Assembly: GCA_028711355.1 (NCBI GenBank) | Contig: JAQTSL010000003.1 | Coordinates: 1-34,507 of the forward strand | Source of the DNA: Rhodoferax sp. | GTDB lineage: Bacteria; Pseudomonadota; Gammaproteobacteria; Burkholderiales; Burkholderiaceae_C | DNA length: 34,507 nt | Direction of reading: 5' to 3' | In this document: in pieces, positions 1-8,663 of the stretch | Layout of the letters: each line of letters opens with the position of its first letter | How positions within the stretch are numbered: the first letter of the stretch is position 1 | The notes under the pieces: model-generated | Database searches by the model: none | What the model saw: the letters and a program-made list of their open reading frames with translations, nothing else | What the model was told of the DNA's origin: nothing | Position numbers and translations under genes: made by a program

Positions 1-648
1 TGATTGCACGGTGGCAAACGTTTGCAGGCGCTCGAGCGTGCGGATGGTCGGAAAGATCATGAAGAAGCGGCCCGCCTGATGGCGCGTCAGCGCATCCGAC
101 GGGCGCACCCAGACCGGCTCAAACTGCTCGGTTTCATCGGCCACCGGCGTCTGACCCGGGGGCATTTGCGCCACCAAAAACGGCACGTCAAAGCGCTTGG
201 GCAGGTCGCGGTCGGTCACCCAGCGCGCCAGCACCTGCACCTGGTCAGCAGCCAGGCGCAAGCCGCACGCGGCGCATTGGGGTGCAAACGCGGCGTGCCG
301 GTCGATCGCATCGATATCGGCCTGCGTGGCCCAACTGCCATCCACACGCTTGGCCAGCAGCACGCCCAGCTCTTCAAAACTTTCGCGGATGGCGGCAATG
401 GCTTCGGTCAGCGCGGCGTCGCTTTGCGTCGGGCGGCGCTGGGCAATGTCAAAGCAGCAACCATCGGCAGCGTCGATGGCACCGCCCGGGAACACAAACG
501 CGCCCGGCACAAAGCTGGCCTTGGCCGAGCGGCGCGTCATCAGCACCTCCAGGCCGCCAGGGGCATCGCGTAGCAGCAGCACGGTGGCGGCCAGGCGGGT
601 TGGCGCGGGCGCGCGGACGGGGTGCAGTTGTTGGGTGGTGCGGGGCAT
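1..648 (-). CDS. Nudix hydrolase family protein (partial, C-terminus beyond left edge)
   Basis: Reverse-strand reading from ATG at 648: MPRTTQQLHPVRAPAPTRLAATVLLLRDAPGGLEVLMTRRSAKASFVPGAFVFPGGAIDAAD...ESFEELGVLLA, a Nudix-like G-X5-E...REXXEE(L)G pattern. Open to the window edge, so absent from the ORF track. Confidence 0.75.
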   Translation of the reverse strand, partial: MPRTTQQLHPVRAPAPTRLAATVLLLRDAPGGLEVLMTRRSAKASFVPGAFVFPGGAIDAADGCCFDIAQRRPTQSDAALTEAIAAIRESFEELGVLLAKRVDGSWATQADIDAIDRHAAFAPQCAACGLRLAADQVQVLARWVTDRDLPKRFDVPFLVAQMPPGQTPVADETEQFEPVWVRPSDALTRHQAGRFFMIFPTIRTLERLQTFATVQS

Positions 649-740
649 GGGCGAATTATCAGCCCGTGCATAACAGAGCCAACTCCAACGGTGCTTGTCG
701 CCTGGTGCGGCGCTCTTGTGGCGCGTAGATAATCCCTCCC

Positions 741-1634
741 ATGCACATTCCCTTCACCAAAATGCAAGGTGCCGGCAACGATTTTGTCGTGCTGGACGAG
801 ACGCAAGCACGCTTTGGTCTGACCACCGCGCACTACCGTTTTCTGGCCGACCGCCACTTTGGCGTCGGTGCTGACCAGATTTTGACGGTGCGCCCGTCGC
901 CCGCCCCCGGTATTGATTTTGAGTATGTGATCCACAACGCCGACGGCGCTGAGGTCGAGCAATGTGGCAACGGCGCGCGCTGCTTTGCCCGCTACGTGCA
1001 TGATGCCGGTCTGACCACCAAAGATGCGATCCGGGTGCAAACCAAGGGCGGCGTGATCGAGCCGGTGCTGGCGGCCGATGGACGCGTCACGGTGGACATG
1101 GGGGCGCCGGTGTTTGACTTGGCGCGCATTCCGTTTGCCCCGATCAAGACCTTGCCGATGCCCAGCGGTTCATGGGAAAAATGGCCGATAACCCTTGTTG
1201 ACAAAGCGCTGACAGCTATTATTGAAGTAGCGGTGGTGGCGCTGGGTAACCCGCACGCGGTGCAGGTGGTGACTGACGCAAGCGCGGCCCCGGTGCGGCA
1301 GCAAGGGCCGTTGATCGAACACCATCCGTTCTTCCCCAGGCGTGTCAATGCCGGTTTCATGCAGGTCATCAATCGTGGGCAGATTGCCCTGCGCGTCCAT
1401 GAGCGCGGTGCCGGCGAAACGCTGGCCTGCGGCTCAGGGGCGTGCGCTGCGGTGGTGGCCGGCATTCGCTTGGGGTTGCTCGACGCGCAGGTGGATGTGC
1501 AGACGCACGGTGGTGTGCTGCGCATCGGCTGGGCTGGGGGTAACAGCCCGGTGCTGATGACCGGCCCGGCAACCACGGTATTTGCCGGAGCGATTGATTT
1601 GCCCGATGATCCGGCCGACTTGCTCTTTTCTTAA
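741..1634 (+). CDS. dapF: Diaminopimelate epimerase
   Basis: [57 protein letters not shown] motifs with both catalytic Cys. Confidence 0.97.
   Translation: MHIPFTKMQGAGNDFVVLDETQARFGLTTAHYRFLADRHFGVGADQILTVRPSPAPGIDFEYVIHNADGAEVEQCGNGARCFARYVHDAGLTTKDAIRVQTKGGVIEPVLAADGRVTVDMGAPVFDLARIPFAPIKTLPMPSGSWEKWPITLVDKALTAIIEVAVVALGNPHAVQVVTDASAAPVRQQGPLIEHHPFFPRRVNAGFMQVINRGQIALRVHERGAGETLACGSGACAAVVAGIRLGLLDAQVDVQTHGGVLRIGWAGGNSPVLMTGPATTVFAGAIDLPDDPADLLFS
1177..1231. repeat. Member of ~55-60 bp dispersed repeat (antisense copy) inside dapF
   Basis: Reverse complement gctacttcaataatagctgtcagcgctttgtcaacaagggttatcggccattttt resembles the 4051-4109 and 34270-34329 copies. Confidence 0.65.
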
Positions 1635-1649
1635 CCTTTTGACTGTGGG

Positions 1650-2366
1650 ATGACCATGACCCCTGTTTCCAGCCCGATCGGCAGCCCGATCACCGAAGAC
1701 GATATTGCCAACTACCTGGTCAACACGCCCGACTTTTTTGAACGGCACGCCGAGTTGCTGGCCACAGTGCAGTTGTCCAGCCCGCACAGCCAGCGCACGG
1801 TCAGTCTGCAAGAGCGCCAGGCGCTGATGCTGCGCGAGAAGATTCGCATGCTGGAGCAGCGCATCATGGACATGATTCGCAATGTCAATGAAAACATGGT
1901 GCTGTCTGACAAACTGCTGCTGTGGGCGCGCGCCTTGTTGCTGAGCGCCGACCCGCGCGATCTGCCACAACGCATCGCCGACGAGCTGGCCGACCAGTTC
2001 TCGGTGCCGCAGGTCGGCATCAAAGTCTGGGGCGTGGCGCCAGCGTACCTGGCTTGCGAGTTTGCACATGGTGTCAGCGACGACGCCAAACTGTTTGCCA
2101 CTTCGCTGACCGAGCCATTTTGCGGCGTCAATACCGGGCTGGAGGCGCTGAACTGGCTGCCCGAGCCGCAGGCGGCCGTGTCGCTGGCGATCCTGCCGCT
2201 GCGCGCCTTGTCGTCTGGCGCGCAGGCCAGCGTTGCGCTGACGCCAGCCTTTGGATTGCTGGTGCTGGCCTCGCCCGACGCGCAGCGCTTTAACAGCACC
2301 ATGGGCACCGACTTTCTGGCGCGCATCGCCGATCTGGCCAGCGCAGCGCTGTCGCAGTTGCGTTGA
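1650..2366 (+). CDS. DUF484 family protein
   Basis: ITEDDIANYLVNTPDFFERHAELLATVQLSSPHSQRTVSLQERQ... is typical of DUF484; located between dapF and xerC as in many proteobacteria. Confidence 0.88.
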   Translation: MTMTPVSSPIGSPITEDDIANYLVNTPDFFERHAELLATVQLSSPHSQRTVSLQERQALMLREKIRMLEQRIMDMIRNVNENMVLSDKLLLWARALLLSADPRDLPQRIADELADQFSVPQVGIKVWGVAPAYLACEFAHGVSDDAKLFATSLTEPFCGVNTGLEALNWLPEPQAAVSLAILPLRALSSGAQASVALTPAFGLLVLASPDAQRFNSTMGTDFLARIADLASAALSQLR

Positions 2367-2375
2367 GTTGAGCTC

Positions 2376-3338
2376 ATGTCTGACCCGCTGGTTGCGCGCT
2401 ACCTGGATCATGTGCGCTTTGAAAAGCGGCTGGCCGAACGCAGCGTGACGCTTTATACGTTGGACCTGCAAAAGCTGGCGCAGAGTGCCACGTTAGCCGG
2501 CGTTGACTTGCTGCAGGTGCAGCCGGCCCACGTGCGGCGCTGGGTTGCACAGATGCACAGCGGTGGCCGCAGCGCGCGCGGCATTGCATTGATCCTGTCG
2601 GGCTGGCGTGGCTTTTATGTCTGGTTGGGGCGTCAAGGGCTGGTCACCAGCAACCCGCTGGCCGGTGTGCGTGCGCCCAAGGCGGCCAAGCCGTTGCCCA
2701 AGGCGTTGAGTGTCGATGACGCGGTGCGGCTGGCCAGCTTTCAAAGCGCCAGCGCCGACCCTTGGCTGGAGGCGCGCGACCAGGCGCTGGTCGAGTTGTT
2801 CTACGGCGGCGGTCTGCGGCTGGCAGAGTTGACCGGGCTGGACCTGCAGGCCAGCAGGCAAGCGCGCGGCTGGGTTGATTTGAGCGCCGGTGAAGCCCAT
2901 GTGCTAGGCAAGGGCGCCAAGCGCCGGGTGGTGCCGGTGGGTGCGCAGGCGGTGCAGGCGCTGCAACGCTGGCTGCTGGTGCGGGCGCAAAAATTGCCGG
3001 TGAACGCAGTTGACGCGAGTGACACTGCGGGCTTGTCCGGGGCCCTGTTTATCGGCCGAGGCGGCCAGCGGTTGTCGGCACAGTCGGTCTGGAAGCGCTT
3101 GCGCGCGCGCAGTCTGGCCAGCGGGCTGGCCGCCCCGGTGCATCCGCATGTGCTGCGCCATTCGTTTGCCAGCCATGTGTTGCAGTCCAGCGCCGACCTG
3201 CGCGGTGTGCAAGAATTGCTGGGTCACGCCAATATCAGCACCACGCAAATTTATACTCGGCTCGACTTTGGCCATCTGGCCAAGACTTATGATGCAGCGC
3301 ATCCGCGCGCGCACCTCAAGTCAACTGGGTCAAAATAG
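2376..3338 (+). CDS. xerC: Tyrosine recombinase XerC
   Basis: LFYGGGLRLAELTGLD, HVLRHSFASHVLQSSADLRGVQELLGHANISTTQIYTRLDFGHLAKTYDAAHPRA. Confidence 0.95.
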   Translation: MSDPLVARYLDHVRFEKRLAERSVTLYTLDLQKLAQSATLAGVDLLQVQPAHVRRWVAQMHSGGRSARGIALILSGWRGFYVWLGRQGLVTSNPLAGVRAPKAAKPLPKALSVDDAVRLASFQSASADPWLEARDQALVELFYGGGLRLAELTGLDLQASRQARGWVDLSAGEAHVLGKGAKRRVVPVGAQAVQALQRWLLVRAQKLPVNAVDASDTAGLSGALFIGRGGQRLSAQSVWKRLRARSLASGLAAPVHPHVLRHSFASHVLQSSADLRGVQELLGHANISTTQIYTRLDFGHLAKTYDAAHPRAHLKSTGSK

Positions 3339-3371
3339 CGCACTTTTTCAATTTTTATCAACGGGCGACCT

Positions 3372-3686
3372 ATGCAAAAGCAAATCAGTGTGGTGTTGGA
3401 CAAAGGCGTTGAATTCACCTTCAATATCCCCGCAGGGACGGCACCATTGGCACACGCTGCTGCACGCGCCTGGCTGGACAAGCAGTTCACCGAGCTCGAA
3501 TGCGAGCCGCTGCGTGCCAGTGGCAAGGTGCTGACCGCCGACAAAATTCTGGTGGTGACACAGGCCGCCGGGTCCAAACTGCTGGGCGATGCTGTTTGGT
3601 CGGCTGATTTTGTTGCCGCTGTTGGCGCGGCGCTGGGCAAGCCGATGATCCGCGTCGATGTGCCGGCCATGGCGATCACCTACTGA
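3372..3686 (+). CDS. Conserved hypothetical small protein (104 aa)
   Basis: Non-overlapped ORF with ATG in a co-directional position; no recognised domain. Confidence 0.65.
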   Translation: MQKQISVVLDKGVEFTFNIPAGTAPLAHAAARAWLDKQFTELECEPLRASGKVLTADKILVVTQAAGSKLLGDAVWSADFVAAVGAALGKPMIRVDVPAMAITY

Positions 3687-3711
3687 CCGCATTGAGGTTG
3701 TCCCGAAGCAT

Positions 3712-3827
3712 AGAGGATGGCGGTCATTGCGATGACTGTCATTGCGGACTCGATTCGCAATCCATGCAGTTCGGAGCCATGGATACTGGGTCGTAGCCCG
3801 GTATGACAACCTGTTCTTTCACGTTAA
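3712..3827. repeat. Palindromic dispersed repeat, copy 1 (fills xerC-side gap before rlmI)
   Basis: cccgaagcat...gtcattgcggactcgattcgcaatccatg...catggatactgggtcgtagcccggtatgacaacctgttctttcacgttaaatg; matched by 28915-29030. Confidence 0.88.
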
Positions 3828-5021
3828 ATGATGAAAACCATCCGTCTGCGCGCCGGCAAAGAGCGCTCGCTGCTGCGCCATCACCCCTGGATTTTTGACT
3901 CGGCCATTGCGCGTGGGGGCGCAGATGCGGGCGAGACGGTTCGCGTTGAGTCTGCCGAAGGCCAGTTTCTGGCCTGGGCAGCCTTCAGTCCGGCGTCAAA
4001 AATCCGCGCCCGGGTCTGGAGTTTTGATCAGAAACAGCGTATTGATGAATCTTTTTTTGTAGCTGCTTGCGCAAGCGCAGTAAAGGCTAGAGCCAGATTT
4101 GACATAAATAGCGATGCCATGCGCCTGGTCCATGGTGAGTCCGACAGCTTGCCTGGTCTGATCGTGGATCGGTACGGTGACACGCTGGTGGCGCAATTTA
4201 CCTCGGCCGGTGCCGAGCGCTGGAAGGCTGTGCTGGCCGACGCGCTGCTGCAAGCCACCGGTTTGACCAAGCTGTACGAGCGCTCTGACGCCAGCAGTCG
4301 GGCGCGTGAGGGCTTACCTGAGGCCAAAGGCTGGCTGCGCGGCCAGGGGCCGGTTGAACTGATCTTGCAGGAACACGGCTGGCAACTGCACGTCAACATC
4401 GCCGAAGGCCACAAGACCGGTTTTTACCTGGACCAGCGCGACAGTCGTAAACGTTTTTTTGACTACGCTCAGCGCTTGGCATTTGGCCAAGTGCTCAATT
4501 GCTATTGCTACACCGGCGGCTTTACCGTGGCCGCGCTGATGGGCGGCGCGGGTCATGTCACGTCGATCGACTCGTCGGGTCCGGCACTGGAAAAAGCTGC
4601 CGCCAATTTGGCGCTCAACGGCTTGGACAGCGCGCGTGCCACTTTTACGGACGCTGACGTGAACGCCTCGCTGCGTACCTTTATCGAGCAGGGGCGCAGT
4701 TTTGATGCGATTGTGCTGGATCCGCCCAAGTTTGCCCCGACCGTCGCCCACGCCGAACGCGCCGCCCGCGCCTACAAAGACATCAACCGGCTGGCGTTCA
4801 AGCTGCTGGCCCCCGGTGGCGTGCTGTTCACTTACAGTTGCTCGGGTGGCATCAGCGCCGACCTGTTTCACAAAATTGTGGCTTCCGCCGGTTGTGACGC
4901 GGGGGTGGACGGTTATATCCATGAACGCTTGGGCGGCGCGCCAGACCACCCGATGACACTGGTTTTTCCGGAGGGCGAGTACCTCAAGGGACTGGTTGTG
5001 ATGCGTCGCGCCGCCCCGTAA
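3828..5021 (+). CDS. rlmI: Class I SAM-dependent rRNA methyltransferase, RlmI family
   Basis: PUA-like N-terminus (RLRAGKERSLLRHHPWIFDSAI), HGESDSLPGLIVDRYGD, NCYCYTGGFTVAALMGGAGHVTSIDSS, LDPPKFAP. Confidence 0.88.
   Translation: MMKTIRLRAGKERSLLRHHPWIFDSAIARGGADAGETVRVESAEGQFLAWAAFSPASKIRARVWSFDQKQRIDESFFVAACASAVKARARFDINSDAMRLVHGESDSLPGLIVDRYGDTLVAQFTSAGAERWKAVLADALLQATGLTKLYERSDASSRAREGLPEAKGWLRGQGPVELILQEHGWQLHVNIAEGHKTGFYLDQRDSRKRFFDYAQRLAFGQVLNCYCYTGGFTVAALMGGAGHVTSIDSSGPALEKAAANLALNGLDSARATFTDADVNASLRTFIEQGRSFDAIVLDPPKFAPTVAHAERAARAYKDINRLAFKLLAPGGVLFTYSCSGGISADLFHKIVASAGCDAGVDGYIHERLGGAPDHPMTLVFPEGEYLKGLVVMRRAAP
4051..4109. repeat. Member of ~55-60 bp dispersed repeat inside rlmI
   Basis: ctttttttgtagctgcttgcgcaagcgcagtaaaggctagagccagatttgacataaata. 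Confidence 0.78.
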
Positions 5022-5050
5022 GGACACTGGCCGCCCCGTAAGGACACTGG
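5011..5050. repeat. Exact 20-bp tandem duplication (ccgccccgtaaggacactgg x2) spanning the rlmI-like stop codon
   Basis: 5011-5030 identical to 5031-5050. Confidence 0.97.
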
Positions 5051-5094
5051 CGCCGGGCGTCGTTACACTCGTTGCCTTTCCAAGTGACCGCAAC

Positions 5095-6156
5095 ATGAGC
5101 CTCATTCCAGCCACCATCCTCACCGGCTTCCTCGGGTCCGGCAAAACCACGCTTTTGAAGCGTGTGTTGTCGGAGGCGCACGGCCAGAAAATTGCCGTGA
5201 TCGAAAATGAGTTTGGCGAAGAAAATATCGACAACGACATTCTGGTGACCGACTCCCAGGAACAAATCGTCCAGATGAGCAATGGCTGCATTTGCTGCAC
5301 CATCCGCGAGGACCTGCGCGAAGCGCTGCAACTGCTGGCTGCCAAAAAGCGCAAAGGCCTGCTGGACTTTGACCGGGTGGTGATTGAAACCACCGGTGTG
5401 GCCGACCCGGGACCGGTGGCACAAACTTTTTTCATGGACGATGAGATCGCCGAGAGTTATTTGCTCGACTCGATCCTGACGCTGGTCGATGCCAAGCACG
5501 CCCACCAGCAGCTTGACACGCGCCAGGAAGCACGCCGCCAGGTGGGTTTTGCCGACCAGATCTTTATCAGCAAAACCGACTTGGTGTCGGCTGATGAGAC
5601 CGCTGACTTGATGCGCCGCCTGACGCACATGAACCCGCGGGCGCCGCAAAAGGCGGTGCACTTTGGTGCGGTTGCTTTGAGCGAGGTGTTTGACCTGCGC
5701 GGCTTTAACCTTAATACCAAACTCGACATTGACCCGGATTTTCTGAAAGAAGAAGAGCACAGTCATGACCATGGCGACGACCCTGACCACTGCGGTCATG
5801 ACCATGCGCCGGGAGAAACTTGCCAGCACCATGACCACGCGCGTCACCATCATCACGACGACGATGTGAAGAGTTTTGTGTTCCGGTCAGACCGCCCGTT
5901 TGATCCGGCCAAGCTGGAAGACTTTCTGGGCGCTGTGGTCAACGTCTATGGCCCGCGTATGCTGCGTTACAAGGGCGTGCTTTATATGCAAGGGACCGAG
6001 CGCAAGGTGATTTTTCAGGGGGTGCACCAACTGATGGGCAGCGATTTGGGCCCTGCTTGGGGCCAGCACGAAAAACCCAGCAGCAAAATGGTGTTTATCG
6101 GTATTGACCTGCCGCAAGACATTTTTTTGCAGGGCATGGAGCAAAGCCTGGTCTAA
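5095..6156 (+). CDS. CobW/COG0523-family GTP-binding metal chaperone with His-rich segment
   Basis: Walker A GFLGSGKTT, CICC motif (NGCICCTIREDL), His-rich HSHDHGDDPDHCGHDHAPGETCQHHDHARHHHHDDD. Confidence 0.93.
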   Translation: MSLIPATILTGFLGSGKTTLLKRVLSEAHGQKIAVIENEFGEENIDNDILVTDSQEQIVQMSNGCICCTIREDLREALQLLAAKKRKGLLDFDRVVIETTGVADPGPVAQTFFMDDEIAESYLLDSILTLVDAKHAHQQLDTRQEARRQVGFADQIFISKTDLVSADETADLMRRLTHMNPRAPQKAVHFGAVALSEVFDLRGFNLNTKLDIDPDFLKEEEHSHDHGDDPDHCGHDHAPGETCQHHDHARHHHHDDDVKSFVFRSDRPFDPAKLEDFLGAVVNVYGPRMLRYKGVLYMQGTERKVIFQGVHQLMGSDLGPAWGQHEKPSSKMVFIGIDLPQDIFLQGMEQSLV

Positions 6157-6360
6157 GACTGTTGGCAACCCCAGAATGGATGGTTCATGTTTGCCTCGAT
6201 TTTGCAATTGATGGGATTTCCGGCGGCTAAGCCGCTACACTCGCCCGCCAATGAAAAAGTCACGGTGCTGGCCAGCAAGCCAGGCACCACTGCTGGTGCG
6301 TTGCCAAAAGCGCGCGCATCGGCTTTCCCCGTACCGGAGCAACCCGCCAGGAGGTCCACT

Positions 6361-7329
6361 GTGAAGTCTGCATCCAGTTCGTCCAACAAGACGCCCGCCA
6401 AGTCAACCCAACTTGCCAAAGGCGGCAAAGCCGTCAGCCCCGTTAAAGCGGTCAAGCCGGCCAGTGTGGTCAAGGCTGTAACAGTCAAAAAACCGGTCAA
6501 ACCAGCGGCCCAGCCCAAGCCGCAGGCCAAAAAACCGGTTGTCGCCCCCAAACCAGTTGTGGCCCGGCCCCCGCCGGCCGCGTCTGCTGTCAAAAGGAAG
6601 TCGGAACCGGTGCCCAAAGATAAAGTTGTTCAAGCGAAAGTGCCTGCCCCAAAACCGGTGGCGCCTGCTGCACCAAAGCCGGTGGTCGCGCCGGCTCCGA
6701 TCGCAGCGGTGAACCCGCTGGGGGTGCCGGTACGCTCCGGGCGTCCGTCGTCGCGGCTGGCCCAGTTGACAGTACCGTCGATGGCGCAATCGGTTGCATC
6801 CAACGCTGCAAAGTCCAGCTTTACCCAGATGTCGTCGCCGCAGCCAATCGCTTCTCCGACCGCCGCAGCGGTCAAGAAAGACCCCAAGCTGGCCAACAAC
6901 TGGAAGCACAAGTCGGTCGCTGATCTGACCGACGAAGAAGTGATTGCCATGCCCGATTTGGAGTACATGAACGACACCCAAATCGCTTTCTTTCGCCAAA
7001 AATTGGTGGATTTGAAAGACGCTATCCTGAACAATGCCGGCGAAACCACCGAGCATTTGCGCGAGGATACGGTGGTGGTTCCAGATCCGGCCGACCGTGC
7101 GACCATCGAAGAAGAGCACGCACTCGAGCTGCGTACCCGTGACCGTGAGAGAAAACTGCTGAAGAAAATTGAGCAATCGATCAACCGGATTGATGCCGGT
7201 GATTACGGTTACTGCGATGAAACCGGTGAGCCCATCGGTGTGGCGCGGTTACTGGCGCGGCCAACGGCAACACTGTCGCTAGAGGCGCAGCAGCGGCGTG
7301 AACTTAAACAAAAAATGTTTGGGGATTAA
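6361..7329 (+). CDS. dksA: RNA polymerase-binding DksA family protein with Ala/Lys/Pro-rich N-terminal extension
   Basis: C-terminus: DLEYMNDTQIAFFRQKLVDLKDAILNNAGETTEHLRED...GDYGYCDETGEPIGVARLLARPTATLSLEAQQRRE. Start chosen as GTG 6361 because AGGAGG at 6349-6354 sits 6 nt upstream; the ORF-track start is 6187. Confidence 0.85.
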   Translation: MKSASSSSNKTPAKSTQLAKGGKAVSPVKAVKPASVVKAVTVKKPVKPAAQPKPQAKKPVVAPKPVVARPPPAASAVKRKSEPVPKDKVVQAKVPAPKPVAPAAPKPVVAPAPIAAVNPLGVPVRSGRPSSRLAQLTVPSMAQSVASNAAKSSFTQMSSPQPIASPTAAAVKKDPKLANNWKHKSVADLTDEEVIAMPDLEYMNDTQIAFFRQKLVDLKDAILNNAGETTEHLREDTVVVPDPADRATIEEEHALELRTRDRERKLLKKIEQSINRIDAGDYGYCDETGEPIGVARLLARPTATLSLEAQQRRELKQKMFGD

Positions 7330-7363
7330 GTCGCGGCGCTGAGCTGGGGTGGGCGCAAGCGTC

Positions 7364-8581
7364 ATGGCAAGCAAAGACCACACGCCTGGGTTTTTCTCCA
7401 GGGTCGCCAATTTTGTGCGCAGCCCGGTGGCACCGACCGCAGACCTTGACCAGGTCGAGGTCGCCCAGCCGGGTGAGAACAGCGCTCAGGCGATCAATCG
7501 TGTACTACAGCGCAAGGCGCACAACGACTCGGTGCGCAAACGAGAATTTGCGCAATTGCGCAGGATGCGCCAGGCTATGTCGGGCGAAGCCGTCGATCAG
7601 ATGGCGCGCGATGCATTTTTTCTTGAGAGTTCCGGTTTTTCAGTGCTTGAGGAGCGTGCCAGTACGCTTAAAAAAATCGACGAAATCGAAGCCCAGATGT
7701 CGCGGCAGTGGTGGAAAAACCGCCAGCAGGGGCTTGCATCTGAGTCGATGCGACCGATGCCGGCAGCGGCCACCCAGCCAGCGCAACCCTCCTTTGATGC
7801 CGACATACCCACGGCTTTTGTTGCCACGCTGCCAACCGATCTGGCCTTGGCCGCTAGCGGCGTTGCTGTGAGCGAAAAGCCGGCCGCAAGCGACGCCTCT
7901 GGCGCGTCCGGTTGCGTCAAGCCACCTAGCCAGGCGCCCTTGCAGGCGTTGCCGCCGGTTGGCAATAGCGTCCTTTGTGCTTCCAAAATGATATCGGTTG
8001 AAATTGGGCAAACGCGGTCTGACCCAACGTTGGAGGCGGCCGCGCTGCGGTTTGCCAACGGTGACGATGCCGGTGCCGAGACTACCCTGCTGGAGGCAAT
8101 CCGGGCAACCGACGGTGACCGGTCTTGCGCTGACACCTGGGCCGCTGCCCTGTTTGATCTTTATCGTTCCACCGCACAAGCGCAGCGTTTTGATCTGTTT
8201 GCACAGGACTACGCACAGCGTTTTGGCCGCACCGCCCCTGGCTGGGTGGGTCCGCCCCGGTTTGATCAGACCGCTACCGTGGAACTGGCCGGAGAGCTCA
8301 AGGGCGACCTGGCGGCACTGCCCAGTGGACTACCGATGCACGGTACGCCAGGCTCGACCTTGATTGTTGGTTGCGAACGCCTGATTCGAGTTGATTTCGC
8401 TGCGGCCGCAGCCATTTTGAACTGGGTAGCAACGCGGCATGAGCTGGGGCAGCAGATCGAATTTGTGCAGGTGCCACGGCTGGTGGCGGTTTTTTTCAGT
8501 CTGATTGGCATCAACGAACACACTCGCATCAGGGTATTTAATCAGTTGGGGTCAGAGCACGTCGCTGCGCGAGTGGTCTGA
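7364..8581 (+). CDS. Uncharacterised protein, possible STAS-like C-terminal domain
   Basis: Long intact ORF between dksA and hslV. The C-terminal half (ECERLIRVDFAAAAAILNWVATRHELGQQIEFVQVPRLVAVFFSLIGINEHTRI) resembles an STAS fold by eye. ATG 7364 preferred over GTG 7349. Confidence 0.6.
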   Translation: MASKDHTPGFFSRVANFVRSPVAPTADLDQVEVAQPGENSAQAINRVLQRKAHNDSVRKREFAQLRRMRQAMSGEAVDQMARDAFFLESSGFSVLEERASTLKKIDEIEAQMSRQWWKNRQQGLASESMRPMPAAATQPAQPSFDADIPTAFVATLPTDLALAASGVAVSEKPAASDASGASGCVKPPSQAPLQALPPVGNSVLCASKMISVEIGQTRSDPTLEAAALRFANGDDAGAETTLLEAIRATDGDRSCADTWAAALFDLYRSTAQAQRFDLFAQDYAQRFGRTAPGWVGPPRFDQTATVELAGELKGDLAALPSGLPMHGTPGSTLIVGCERLIRVDFAAAAAILNWVATRHELGQQIEFVQVPRLVAVFFSLIGINEHTRIRVFNQLGSEHVAARVV

Positions 8582-8654
8582 CCCGCAATGTCTTTTTTAA
8601 TCAGTTGGGGTCAGAGCACGTCGCTCACGCGAGTGGTCTGACCCGCAATGTTTT
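8537..8654. repeat. Two tandem ~59-bp REP-like hairpin units
   Basis: tttaatcagttggggtcagagcacgtcgct(ca)-cgcgagtggtctgacccgcaatgt occurs twice. Each has perfect gggtcaga/tctgaccc arms extendable with cac/gtg. Confidence 0.93.
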
Positions 8655-8663
8655 AGGAGCGAT

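Noticed and set aside
1434-2471. Long minus-strand ORF (345 aa) opposite dapF/DUF484
   Set aside because: Antisense to well-supported genes; composition (Q/R/H-rich) is typical of antisense reading frames in high-GC DNA.
8537-8654. Possible CRISPR array because of direct repeats near hslV
   Set aside because: Only two adjacent near-identical units without unique spacers, and no cas genes.
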